Shown piece after piece: positions 51,015 to 63,891 of a stretch of 64,000 nucleotides of DNA. Positions within the stretch are counted from its first letter, which is position 1, and every line of letters starts with the position of its first letter. The stretch is taken from NCBI GenBank assembly GCA_914767715.1, contig OU612073.1, positions 25,172,001 through 25,236,000 on the forward strand, in the 5' to 3' direction. Source of the DNA: Membranipora membranacea. Taxonomy: Eukaryota; Bryozoa; Gymnolaemata; Cheilostomatida; Membraniporidae. The notes beneath the pieces were generated by a model. That model was not told the origin of the DNA. It ran no database searches and was given only the letters and a program-made list of their open reading frames with translations. Position numbers and translations under genes: made by a program.

Positions 51015-54000
51015 CTATCTAAAATAATGACCTGGACTAGTAACAGATGTGACGTCTCCAGTTTCTTCTCTCCTGCCTCCGTGGAGGTTGATCCTTCTTC
51101 CTTTCTTTGCTTGCCTGCTGGGAGGATCGTGATACTTGGGTGGATTCGGCCTGTCATCGTATCGATCGGATGAATCTCTCCTCTTAGAATCATATTTCTC
51201 ATCATAGCGGTCATCGAGCCTCGACTTTGGATATCTTGATTTCTCAGACTGATAGTACAGGTCTGAGTCCCGATACTTTGGTTGTGGTTCGTCATACTGC
51301 TGATCGCTTCGGTGATCCTTATTGTTGTATCTACCGTAGCTTCTTTCTCTGTGAGGCCTGTCTCGGCTGCTGTCTCTATGGCGTCTCCCACCATTATTAT
51401 CCCGACGTTGTCCGTCTCTGCTGTCGTCTCTCGGCTGCCTTTCTCTGCTGTCGTCTCTCACGCGACGATCTCTCTTATCATCTCTACCTATGTCTCGTCT
51501 TATGTCATCTCTTCTGTATCTATCCTGTTGCTCATCTCTGTTACTGTGGTATGTGGGTTCGTAGGACTGATTATCATAGGATTGATTAGGATAACAGGTA
51601 GCCTGTATACTACTCTCACTGGGAGTTCTCTCCCTTGTGTACATACGCCCGGTGGGATGAGGATCAGCCACCGTCTCCACCTCTGTAATGCTGTTTCTCC
51701 TTTTGTAGAATAAGCGTTCTGGTGAAGGCTCTACTTTTCCGTTAGATCTGAAAAGAGAAAGTGATGTGTTGCATTCAATCTTCCGTGACTGATATTGTAG
51801 CCATTTTAATGAGTCGATAGATATTGAGCTTTTTGAGTAGATTGAACAGCAAGAAATCCTGCAGCAATTGGGGCACCAATTTATTTGTGTACATGAACAG
51901 AGCCACAGTTGTGAGATTAGTGCGATAAGAACATACTATACCCAACACATACTCATCTGCTCTCCTACAAAGACAAAGAGTCGACAATGAGAGACTGCTA
52001 GTCTATAGTCACTACAGATAGACACTACAGACACTCCCTCAGGGATATTCAGTTAATGTGTGAGAGGGAGTTTTCAGCGGCAGACTCACTTCTTATTTTG
52101 TCTGACAATAACAGCAATGATAACAATGATGATGGTCAGCGCCACGAGTCCACAGCTAACTCCGATTATGATGATGAGATTCTGTTGAGTTATTGCAGGT
52201 GCTGCCGTACCCAGAGAGAGAGTAGTCGTACTGCCTCCTGTACCCGGATCTGTACTTGTCACCGTGCTTGTAGTCGTTATTGGAGCCGCAATGTTCTGTA
52301 CTGGTACACCTGAAAAAAAAAGTATAACAGTATTCATATCACGTTCGCGATGTTGTCGTTATATAACAACGATTGCAATAAAGGTAACTTAGGAGCTGCC
52401 ATTTCTTGAAAGCAAGTGGTTGGTCATGCGAGAAAGATTTTATCCTAGCTCCAAACAGCCAGTCATCGTGTACTAGTTCATTAAGTTGATGTATTGATTT
52501 ATTTACTTACCTAAAGAGTCGTGTATTTCAGTAGAAGCAGACGTTACAGTTTGTTGTAGTTGTGAAGCACTAAGTACTCCTGTACCAGGTATTAATGAGT
52601 AGATAGCTAACAGTAAGTCACCATTGTCATCTATTTGTGGATAACCAGACAATCGTGAGAAGTATTCCTTATAGAATGTTACCGACAAAGATCTCTTCCT
52701 GTTCAACACAGTCATCAGAAAAATACTTTTAAGAAATAGATAAATTAACAGAAACAAACAGAGAGTACCTGACCAAAGATTAAGGAATTAAATGTTTGTA
52801 ATGGTTTGTAAATTGAATTGAGCATTTTGTGTAAAAATCATGGGAGTTGCCCTCTTTTATAAAAAGAGAAGACAAGTCATTTTAGGAAACCTCGCTGCTA
52901 CTATGTGGTGCATAAAAGCTATGACTGTTAATTAGCCTTCTTTAATACATACATACCTTCGCTTTTTTGAATCCGAGGCGACAGATTTGAAATCACAAGT
53001 AATATTTTGACATTGATTTGTGGCTTCATCAGCTAATACTGTGAAAAGTTGGATCTCCATCTCCACTGTGTACTGAAAGGCAAAACCTTATTATAGCATT
53101 ATTGGGTATCATCTAAAATTGTATCACCCAAAAAATCACCGAAGTGAGTCAAGTACCCTGGGTCTTTTTAGTGAATCAGGATATAAAATAAGCAAATAAA
53201 GGATTTCAGTGTCATAGCATGATATTAGAAATACCTTATTTATGCTTCTTTAGCTCATTGAGGTTGTCCTTTCCCAATCAACAAAAAAGGCCAGGTAAAA
53301 TTATATTCCAAATTGTTTACCTGTTCAATGGCGAGTCCAGCAAGTGAAAACTGCAGAGAATTATATTCTACCTCTGGAGCAGCATTCTTAGTTACATTAG
53401 CTGCAGGCTCAGTATACACAATCTCTGTAATTCAATAATTGTTACATGTTGAGTAGACTATCATGATGGGTCTTTTGTTTTATTTCAGGGAAGCAGTCTA
53501 GTTTTGCATAAAGTGAGAAAGCAAATATCTGTCTATAACTATATGGTCTTGCGGGCCCCTCTGTTCTAAAATTAACATCAAAGTACTCATGAGAAAATGT
53601 CTATAGTTTATGGGGCTTTCAATAGATTAGGTCAAAACAAACAATGTCAGCATTGACTACAGTGGAAGTTTTTTATTTGTTTGGTTCCACCGCAACATGT
53701 TATGTGCTGGGGCTCATTTTAATTTTTTCACGAACATTTATCGGGCTTTATTTATTGATCACAAATCTTTTGATAATAAAATCAAAAAATCTATTAATGA
53801 TCTTCAATCAGAAAAATGCGAAAAAAGTTTGCACTATTTTGCATATTGAAATTAAAAAGAGAAACAAAAGCTCACATGTAACATAAAAATAGAGAGTTTG
53901 CCCTGAGTGCGGTGCGTGCCCTTGGTCTAGGTTTCTGGCCAGTCGAGTTGACCTTCGAGGAGCAGTTGTTGGTTTGTAACTTGCCATCACACCATTAAGG

Positions 54001-57000
54001 CAGTGCTCTGTGTTATTTTCTATATTACACATGTACTCTTGGCTCGTCTGGTTGAGGAGATCAAGTACTTGTTGTATCTCAATGTTTGCTGTTCGGTCAT
54101 TGTAATCGAGACCACACGGATCAAGAACCTTGAGTACCAAATTTTCTACACGCAGGATCCTCGTTCTTTGTTGCTGAGAAGCAATGGAATACCAGGAGGG
54201 AGAAGCATACAGGAGAATGGGACGGATGCATGCTATGTAGAAATGTTTCAGTGCACTGATAGGCATTCCAGATCGTTTGAGGTTTATCAGTGTATATATT
54301 ATTGGTCTAGTCTTTTTCACGAGGTGATCAACGTGTTGTTTGAATGTCAGATTGTTGTCAATCACGACACCTAAAAACTTAGTGCTTGTCTCGTTTGAGA
54401 ATCTGTGCGGCTCGATCTTTTGACTGATGTGCACATTTGAGAACGTCATGCTCACTGATTTTGTTGGATTGGCTATCATGTTATTCTCAACACACCATTC
54501 TGTGGTCTCGTCTATGTCTTGCTGCAGTTGTTCGGTCTTTTCGCTAGATGAAGATGGTATGAGTGTCACGTCATTGGCGTACTTGATGGTAGTGCATGAT
54601 GGAGACAGATTATCTATGTACAACAGCCAGAACATTGGACCCAAGAGAGTACCTTGAGGTGTACCATTCTTGGTTGAGAGTGTGGAACTATGCTCACTGC
54701 CCAGTTTGACGTTCTGCTGCCGTTGACTAAGGAAACTGTGTATGATCAGCACCAGACGTTTGTTTATACCACGATCGGCTAACATTTCTATGAGTTTGCC
54801 CTTATCCATCCTGTCGAAGGCTTTGGACATATCAAGGAAAGTCGCAGGCACGGTATTCACTTTTGGCTCATCCAACATGCGTGTTAGGGTATCGACGACT
54901 AATAGAATAGCATCAGTAGTACACCTACCCTTTTGATATGCAAACTGGCCAGCACTGAGAGTTGGTAAAACAGAACGGGCATAAAAATACATGATAGCTT
55001 TCTCAACTAATTTACCAAGATTCCATAGAAGTGATATTGGTCTAAAATCAGAAGGTTTCTCGGCACATTTAGTTTTCTCAAACGGCACAATTTCAGCCTT
55101 TTTCCAGATATACTTGTATCGATCTGGTTCATCCAGGCTTTGACTTGGCCGATGCTGACTGTCAGCTCATAATCAGGAAGATCAGTTGTAACACAATCGA
55201 TGTCTATGTCAGTGGGTACGCCAGATATGTCAGTGAAGTATGTGTTCAGGGTTTCAGCGGCAGATTTAGGATTCATGAGTTCTTCGTTTATAGTGTAAAC
55301 ACCTTTAATTTTGGTTGTTTTTTCTTTGCAACTCAGGATATTTATGGTACTCCACATTGACTTTAAGTTATTAATACTCATTTTTTGACTCATCCACTTG
55401 CGCTTAGACTCTCTCAGATGGTTTTTTAGCAGCTTCGAGAAGAACTTGGCAGTGTTGTCTCCCCGTTTACTGGCTTAAGTCTTGGCGTTGCGTAGCTTTC
55501 TGGCGATGTAGAGTCTCTTTCAAGTTATTCATTGACAACAAGTTATTTTTAATTTGCTTTAATTATAAACTTTTAGAAAAGCTCAATAAAAAATAAATAA
55601 ATAAAATGGAATATGCAGTCAGTACGAGCTCGTAAGTTTGTTCAGCAATCAAAATACTTTGGAGGGCATTCCCATGGTTGGGAACGGGCAGCACTGCTTT
55701 CAATCATTCTACTGACGAAATGCAAATCTTTTTGTTCGTGTTGTATGCAGTAGTATGTGTGACTAGGAAACATGAAATGGTCGAAACAACCTTGAGCACT
55801 GTGCTTGCGTCAGGACTTGTCCTATTATTTGAATTTCCGAGAAAATATATTGGGTATCATTGCAGCAACTGTTGCACCATTGTCACCGGTGTTTACCAAA
55901 TACCAGTTTGAATGAATTTCAAGTTGGCAACTAATCATGTAGGGATCGCAGGTACATATTAGGCAAGCATTGATCTTTTTTAACATCATGCAATGAGTGA
56001 TACCGAAATGGCACTAAACTTACCTCTGCATTCACCATCTTCTAAGACCTGATCTGTACCACAAACACATTCATAGCCACCTGCTGTGTTAGAGCATGTC
56101 TGTGTAGAGGTGCAGTTATATGTACCCTGTATACATTCATTCACGTCTGTGAATATAAAATATAAACGCTGTTTGTAAACACTTTTAAAACAAAAAATAG
56201 CTGACAACTCATAACAAACTCACTTCAAGCAGTCATTCTGTACTAAGTTTCATATTTGAGAATGAAAATACAACAATGGGGTATTATCTCTTAATTTGGC
56301 CAAAGCTCATCCAAGATTGAGCAAAAATCCAAGTATCGTCGTTATATTCCCCATCTTAAGAGGATGATATTATTATTATATGCACTCACCGTTACAGTCA
56401 TACTCATTAACAGCTAGCCAGTATCCCTCCATACAGCTACATGTATATCCTCCGTTAGCATTAGTACAGATCTGAGTGCACGCTGCTGCTCCGGTACTAC
56501 ATTCATCTATATCATCACATGTAGAGCCGTCGGCAGCGTTCAGCTCATAGCCTTTCATACATGAGCACTGCTGCTGATTATCCACCACATTACAGTAACC
56601 GTTAGTTGAGTCACACTGGTTCTGATCATCACATGGATTTGATGCTGTAAAGCACAGAGGACATGTTAATTACTAGCGTGGCTGAGGAATCTGTTGTCTT
56701 GTCAGAGATTCTCAAAATTTGTGACCCTTTGACAGGACAGAGATTTGTGAAATGATTTATACCAGTTTTGAGCCTGTCAGTTCATCCAAGATTTTCTTGA
56801 GTCATTTTTCATTTATAATAAAATTTATTCATTTATTAAATTTAATTCGTTTTTGAATGACACCATGGTGTGTATCATCAGCAAGTTACAGGTGCACAAC
56901 TACACAAGAAATGATTCATTTACTAAATTATTGTTATAACTCACGTTCACAGTTGAGGTTGTCATCCATGAGCTGGAAATATTCCTCACAGGAGCACATG

Positions 57001-60000
57001 AAGGAACCTTCAGTGTTAGTACACAGCTGGTGACACGGCTGTAGTGTTGTACATTCATCGATGTCTAGTAATGAAATCAGAGAATATAAAACATGAACCG
57101 GGTCAAATATGGACATAAACCAATTAATTGTAGGGTGGCAGATTTTCATCTCATACACGAATAACCAATACTTTTTACAGACATTTGTAGTTTAAGAGAT
57201 TGAAGAGTGAAATATATTATGTAACTTTAAGACATTGGGTGATATTAGCTGAGAATAATAGGCGGGTCCTTAGGCTCAGTCATTATAATATCCATAATAA
57301 TATAATTCATAATTAATAATAATAATAATAATAATAATTCAAGGCTTAACATGGACAATACCTGAAGATAGCAGAAAGAAGAGATGAAACAAAGACATAT
57401 AAGTGGATAAAGAATGGATTTATGAAAAAAAGAGACTGAAATTATCAAAGCAGCGCAGGATCAGGCATTACCCACACAGTGGAAAAAGGTACACATAGAA
57501 AAGCAGGAAGAAACATCAAAATGTAGAATGTGCAATGGGACAAACTGAGTATAAGAAGAGGCACGACAAAGTGGCTCAACTTGTCCACTGGAACCCGTGC
57601 AAGAAGTTTGGATTAGACCACGCTAGAAATTGGTATGCACATACAACAGACAAAGTAATAAAAAACGGTAAGGTGAAAATTCTGTGAAATTGTGGAAGAC
57701 ATCAATAACTGTGATATAAATCGTAGTAGGAGCACTAGGGGCGGTAGCAAGACTAGATGAGTACATGAGCATGCTTGATAGAAAAGACAGAGAACAGTTC
57801 TCAGCTCTATTAGGAAGCACAAAGATGCTGAGAAAGGTGTCGGATATCTCAGGTGAGGATACCAATCACACGCCAGTTTCACAGCTGTGTAAATCAACAC
57901 TAGAAATACTAATCACCATGTATATGGTCATTATGGTCACGATGAGATTTGTGATTGATAAGATGATATGTTGAGAAGCCTCACAACACAAGGAATCATT
58001 GCATAGTGACGAGGTTGGAGATGAATGAAGGATCACACAATATGCACTCTCTAGATATACCCACATCATATAACAGGATAGATATAGATAGGACTCTCAC
58101 CATCACAAGAGATTCCATCGTCACTATTGAGGGTATAGCCTGTGGTACATGAGCAGACGAAGGATCCAGGCGAGTTTACACACGTCTGATCACAGCTATC
58201 TAAGGCACATTCATCTACGTCAGCGCATGACTTACCGTCTCCGTCGTATCCAGCCGGGCAAGCTCCACATCTATAAGTGATAGAGAAATAAAGAGAGAAA
58301 GAGAAAAAAGGGTAGGCTACTTTCTCAAATTTTGTAGGCTCAGCTCCCCTCCATGGGTTTCTGCATTCTTTTTTTATTGCAAGCTCAATGATCAAAAACA
58401 CAAAAAGAAACTGACAGGAGGTCTAAATAGTAATAAGCCAGCAAAGTGGAAGGGGTCCAAGATTGGTTTTAAAATTATACTTGAAAATTATTTTAGTTGG
58501 CAAAATTTGAAGATTTTAGAGTCGATTGACAGATTATCATTAATTATATTATTATTATTATTCGCTAATATTGTTTATAGTTTGTAATATCATCCACTCC
58601 TCTTACTTTCTTACTTCAAAAAGTCTCAACGAAATCCCGACTAAAGGATTATAGACTTTTGTCAGTTATTAAGAATAATGACTTACGAGTATCCCTCATG
58701 ATCAGCTGGTGCTGGCTCATCCACACAGAGAACTCCAGGATAGCACGGGCTAGAGACCAACTCACAAGCATCTAAATCTGTCTCACACAGCTCTCCTGTG
58801 TAACCTGTCGGGCACTGACAGTCTAACACCAGCGTACTGTAATATAACAATATGTACCTCACAGTTAAATACATGGAGATTTATACAGTGATATTGACTC
58901 AGGATAAAATAAAGCTTGTCTGTTTTTTAAAACTTTAATCGGCAGTTCATGGTTAAGGAGTTTAGGAATTGTGGAAACTTAAGTTAAAAAATCTCAGTTA
59001 AAAATACACTTTGGTTGATTGTTTATACAGTCAACTGTTGAAATCAAGAGTTTAATAATTAAATGTAACAAACTTGATACATAAGGCAAAAAATCCATAA
59101 TATTGACATCAGTATTTTTCTGATTCAAATTAGTATATTTAAGGCCAGAAGAAAAGTGATGTTAATAAATTAGTAGGAATCTTTGTTTTTATTATTTTAT
59201 AACTGAAGACAGATTGAGGTTCTCAGTCTCACCCTAGTAGCTTCGTTTGATATGTAGCTGGGTGAGCTAAGTAGAAGCTAGAGGCAGAGTAAAATTAATG
59301 GAAATGGGCTTCACTTAATGTTTTGGGATTGCATAAAAAATTACAAAGAAAACATAATTATTTTATGTTATAAAACACCCTTCAATGCTTCAGCCCTTTC
59401 TTCTACCAAGTGTAAATGCTGTAAGCGAATGATTGTCATGAGCGCTTTTGAATTTGTAGTATTCACACACAGTAGCTGTAATGAATTAATAAACCATTCA
59501 CAAGGTTATACTCAATCATTATAATATAATGTATTGTGACACAATTTTACCTACAAACTATAGCTTCACAAGCTCACCTCGTTTCTGCGTCACTAATTTG
59601 TGTAGCGGTGAGCTCGATACATGTACCATTGTTGGCACAGCTGCATAGCATGACCAGAGGGGTGAAAGCTGTTACTGTATCCGCAGTGTCCTTTAAACAT
59701 AAATTCACACATGATTACAATAACAATTCCAAAAACTAATAAAATTTATTAGTACTTTGAACTTAAGACATTGTTTTCACGTTTCAACCATTCTTTCAAA
59801 TACCTGGTGAGCACGGATATTTTCGAACAATTTCCTATTGTCTATTTTTTGTTAAGCTGTACTCAATGTAACACATTACATAATGGTCGAGTAAATTCAC
59901 CTACGTAAAGTGTTTCATTGAGTACAGCTTAACAAAAGACAGACAAAAGATATAAATGTTTAAAAATATCCGAGCTTACCGGCAATGATTCATCAGTTGG

Positions 60001-63000
60001 CCAGTGAGTACATTTAATTAGTATTTGAGAGAACGGTTGAAATAGGGAAAACAATGTCAAAAGTTTGTCGCCACTGAGCTGAGTTTCATATTTTACAGCA
60101 CTTTATTACATACGAGCACATTTTTTCTCCTTCTGCTTTGCAATTTAAATCTCTGATGTCACATTTATTTTACAACCGAACTATGATACCGAGTTATATG
60201 TTTGATTTTCTCAATCATATAAGCTCACTCAATGATCCCCTTCTCTCCCCTTATCATACCTTAGCTCTAACAGTGAGGCTGAAGTCTGTAGCGTTCTCTG
60301 GTAAATCGCTCTGTCTGAGGGAGAAAGTTATCTGCACTTCACCATCAGCGTTAGGGCCAGCTATCTGTGCTGATGCGTTCAGACTAGATGAAACAGTGAT
60401 GTCATCACCGTTTGAGTCATTAACGAGGATACTATAAGTGAATTCCTCATCAAGGGTAACTAGGATGTTTGATGAAGAATTGATGGTAGGAGCAAAATTA
60501 CCTAAAAAATAACAAGAGTAAATTGTTTTTCAAGTGTTAAACATGCAGCATCAATCAATTGACTGCTGAAACGATAATGAACTAATTCTCTGTTCTATAA
60601 GTCTTCATGAATCATATTGTTTAAAATATAAATTCAACATGAAGTTAATATCCCAATTGAGCGTACCTAGAGCAGCATTGGTCTTAGCACTCTCCTCTGC
60701 AGTAGCCTTGCTGCTCTCACCAATAGCTAAGTCACCAGTGACAAACACATCATACAAACACGCTGTATCCATCCCGCATGTGTCATACGCTGAATCTCTG
60801 AAGCTGTCCGAGCTCCAAACCCAGTTAGCGACATTGTCAGTAAACACAGGCACAAACGTGTTATTATTATAAGTTAACCAGTCTGTACCGGCCTCAGTGT
60901 AGAACATGATCGAGTCCTCCTCACTTACAGCAACTGCAGAATATTAAAGTTAGATTTGTTCATGAGAAAAAACAGAATCTCGATAGAAATAATACACTAT
61001 TTAAAATGTGGTGGTCTAATAATGGTCTACCTGATAACTGGGGTCCGATTGTCACATACAAATTACAATGCAAAACTAAATCCAAGATCCTATTTACTAT
61101 AAATCCTTAGCCTAACATACATTCTTTAAAAGCAGATTGGCAGCAATGTGACAATGAATTAGAACGGCATGCCTAGACAAGAATCAGAGAAACATGTACG
61201 TATTGTACCCATTTCTGATAATCTTGTTAAAATCAATGTACTGTAAAATTGCAATAATGTTTCTGCCTTCATTACATTTCACTCACATGTTTCTGCCCAC
61301 TCAAATATTTCACTCTCGGTTGAATTGACGGATATATGACCGGTTTCATTCAGGTAAGTGAGGTCATTCTCTGTGTCGTCATCGTAAACACCAGTCAGAC
61401 CCACAGTGTTACCAATGGCATCAGTAGGCAAGCCCAAAGTCAACGTCAGCATTTTCTAAAAAAAAAGAAATGTGAGACTGACAAAAACCACTCATGTGGG
61501 GCATAATGCCCGTAAGCTTACATTATCAATCACTTAGAAGAGTTGGACCAGCAAACAATTTAATATTTCCTCACATAGTTGTGAAAAGTGAATGAATGAT
61601 TCCTTTAGTGTATATATTTATTACTGTAATAGCTGTTAGATATCAGTACGGAGAGTATTTTCTGATACAAATGAATGGTTGATTTTGCAATTGTGCGGTT
61701 CAAGATCCGGTCACTTTGTAAACAAAAGTAACCAACTACAATATGATTACAAGAGAGGATTCAACTTACGCTGCCAGCTGCGGCTTCTAGTGACAGTCCT
61801 GAAGTGGTGAGCACTGTGACGCTGATATTTGATCGTTTGAACAGCAGTGAGTCTGTCACCCCATCGATGGTCTCTGTCTCGTTAGAGTCCTGTGTGATTT
61901 GTGTTACATTTATCATTGTACCATTTACAACCAGCTGAATGGCGTCTTCAGACAGACTAGAGTTGGTATCTTTATTCAGCTGAAGCTGAACTCTTGGTAA
62001 GCCTACTGACTCTATACAGATAGCGCTAAAATAGGTCGCTTGACCATAACCTACAGCAAATAACCTACAGCAAATAACCTACAGCAAATAACCTACAGCA
62101 AATGACCTACAGCAAATAACCTACAGCAAATAACCTACAGCAAATAGCGATCATGTTGAACAATGACACATATATAAATTGATGTTTTCCCATACCATGA
62201 AGATTTCAGCTTTTAGCTTTTACAATGTGAAATAATTCAATCGGTGTTGTATCACTTGCCTTCTGTCCAGAATGGATCAGCATACATTTATTGCGGTTCC
62301 TTAACTTGCATTAATCATAATCAGCTTATTGTAGCCGGTATACTTATAATTTAGACTTACCTCCGTCATTGAGTTTAACCCTCTCAGTCCTAGCTTGGAT
62401 AACTGTTTCGTTGTGGCCGATTCTTGTGAACAAGTATTCACCCTGTCCATTAAACGTGTACGACAGCCCATCAGTGGTGACAATATGAGGGTCTCCAAAC
62501 CATGGTCCTTTAGAATAATGATAAATTGTTAATGTAAGGCATGGTCTCCAAAACTCTCACTCAGATGTTTTATCATCTGTGATTTGTAGAACTCTCCCAG
62601 TCGTTATAACAGGGCTTCACAAAACAACTCCCATGAATCCAAAGAGCTCAAAGGAAGAACAGGTGTAGAAAAGTACTTACTAATTCTGACAGGGATATAT
62701 CCGGTACCATCACTGGAGGGTCGAGTAAAATAGAATAGCTTACACATACCGATACTCTCAACACAACATTTCTGATATCCATACTCCTCGCTGTCAGTGT
62801 CGTGCTGAAATTACACGACTTTATTATTATTGTTCTATCAAGAGGGCAAACATGATTTCAATATCCGACAAACATTCTTTGCAATTAGAGTAAAAAAACG
62901 GGTCACAGAATGTTGGAAGAAGCAGCCCTCAGCATGACATTGGTTTCGATGAAAGTGAATTAATACCTATAATCATTATATAATAGTTGAAGTACTATCT

Positions 63001-63891
63001 AAGCATCTAAGCAATCGAGTGTAAGTACAACATTTATTTCCTTGTTTGAAACGGGATATACGACGTTTTTTATGCTGCATCACAGTATGTTATCAGACCA
63101 TCTGCTTGCAGAATGGTAAAATATAGTTGAGTATAAAATAACTTATTTGTTACATATTAATAGAAATGATATGATGCTTTACGCAATCATGAATAAACAC
63201 ACCGTCATCAATGAAAAGGACACAAAATTTTGGTTGAAACGGTCCAGTAATTTAACTAGTGGCTAATTGTAACAACTGCACCCAAACTGGCAACCATAGC
63301 ATTTGTTTGCATAATTGAGCAATATATTCGACTTCATTATAGAAATATTTATATAAATATGTGACTTACTCCGTCCATGACATGACCATGGTAAGGGAAC
63401 TCTGTTATTAGAGCAGTGAAAGTTGGTGATCCCCATGTCCAGTCATAGCAACATTTCTGCCGCAAAGAAAGTGAACCTGATGGGAAAGTGGAGCGATAGC
63501 ATCCCATGTTATACTTTCCCTGAGATCTGTAGTAATAGTATCTGAACCTGGAAACAAAGACCAGAGTTTAGCTTAGTTGCACACATCTGCAAATTAGATA
63601 AATGTTTCTGATTTTTGTAGTAAGGGTTACTAATGCTTCCGTCTCCATGATTTGTTGATTCTATGACTATGATATGACAACTACGGGTTTCGAGGAAGAT
63701 TGAGATGGGGAAAATATTTCACCTGAAGTCCCACCAGACTTGCCACCAATTCTGAGGACAAGGAGTGTTCTCATTATACAGAGCATATTGAGTTGGATTT
63801 TGGGTAATTGCCCACATGCCACATTCTAGAGATGCTGTTCTAGCCCCTGTTGATTCCTCAACTCTATACAACCATTCACCATCTCGACCAT
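51015..63891 (-). CDS. large AMOP-VWD-EGF transmembrane mucin-like protein (3' 19 exons; 5' end beyond window)
   Basis: Exons in order: 63891-63723, 63547-63370, 62804-62681, 62507-62361, 62050-61770, 61455-61287, 60933-60667, 60501-60260, 59690-59578, 58836-58687, 58270-58101, 57064-56945, 56644-56390, 56146-56024, 53424-53321, 53072-52957, 52698-52511, 52309-52090, 51747-51015. Every junction is in phase (about 1,289 codons). Domains: AMOP (CPQNWWQVWWDFR, GCYRS, QKCCYDW, YQKCC), VWD (FGDPHIVTTDGLSYTFNGQG and the GLTGVYDDDTENDLTYLNET end), a mucin-type insert with AYDTCGMDTACLYDVFVTGD, an N-glycosylation-rich strand domain, then EGF and calcium-binding EGF repeats (DVDEC, DIDEC, DIDECS, DVNEC), a Ser/Thr stalk, one transmembrane helix (NLIIIIGVSCGLVALTIIIVIIAVIV) and a 240-residue Arg/Asp-rich tail. 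The order matches MUC4-like and cnidarian mucin-like adhesion proteins. The ligand is unknown. Retroelements occupy two introns. Confidence 0.9.
53885..55560 (-). mobile_element. 5'-truncated non-LTR retrotransposon with mutated RT catalytic motif
   Basis: Open for about 400 codons from 55088 with the RT order: PSDFRPISLL, motif A FLDMSKAFD, FLSQRQQNVKLG, motif B NGTPQGTLLGP, motif C YANDVTL, KFLGVVIDNNLTFKQHVDHL and the tail RPILLYASPSWYS. The usual YADD box is YAND, so a catalytic aspartate is lost. A frameshift near 55095 separates the upstream RT region (to about 55490). No endonuclease domain remains. It lies in the same orientation as the mucin-like gene, inside its intron 53425-56023. 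Jockey/CR1-like. Confidence 0.88.
57370..57960 (+). mobile_element. relic of a retroelement C-terminal zinc-finger/endonuclease-like region
   Basis: Plus-strand frames, with deletions, read KWIKNGFMKKETEIIKAAQD, then SKCRMCNG, then EYKKRHDKVAQLVHWNPCKK, WYAHTTDKVIKNGKVKIL, and later VVGALGAVARL with LLGSTKMLRKV. This order is that of the region after the RT in non-LTR elements with a CCHC finger and restriction-like endonuclease (R2/NeSL-type); the catalytic RPD part is missing. It lies antisense in intron 57065-58100 of the mucin-like gene. Confidence 0.6.
59806..59980. mobile_element. 175-bp inverted-repeat element (MITE-like)
   Basis: Outer arms GGTGAGCACGGATATTTT and the complement of AAAATATCCGAGCTTACC, and inner perfect 20-bp arms TTGTTAAGCTGTACTCAATG (59849-59868) and CATTGAGTACAGCTTAACAA (59916-59935). 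It is in an intron of the mucin-like gene. No clear target duplication. The ends, GGTGAG and GGTAAG, mimic splice donors on opposite strands. Confidence 0.75.
62046..62150 (-). repeat. 14-bp tandem array of splice acceptors, about 7 copies
   Basis: On the minus strand the unit GTTATTTGCTGTAG recurs and the last TGTAG is the acceptor of the exon starting at 62050, whose first bases (GTTATG) continue the repeat. Thus the acceptor with its first exonic bases has been duplicated. Each unit is a usable TGTAG/G acceptor, but 14 is not a multiple of three, so upstream use would shift the frame. Confidence 0.85.

Noticed and set aside
51227-51713. Plus-strand open frames opposite the RD-rich exon
   Set aside because: Shadow frames of the Arg/Asp-rich coding exon on the minus strand.
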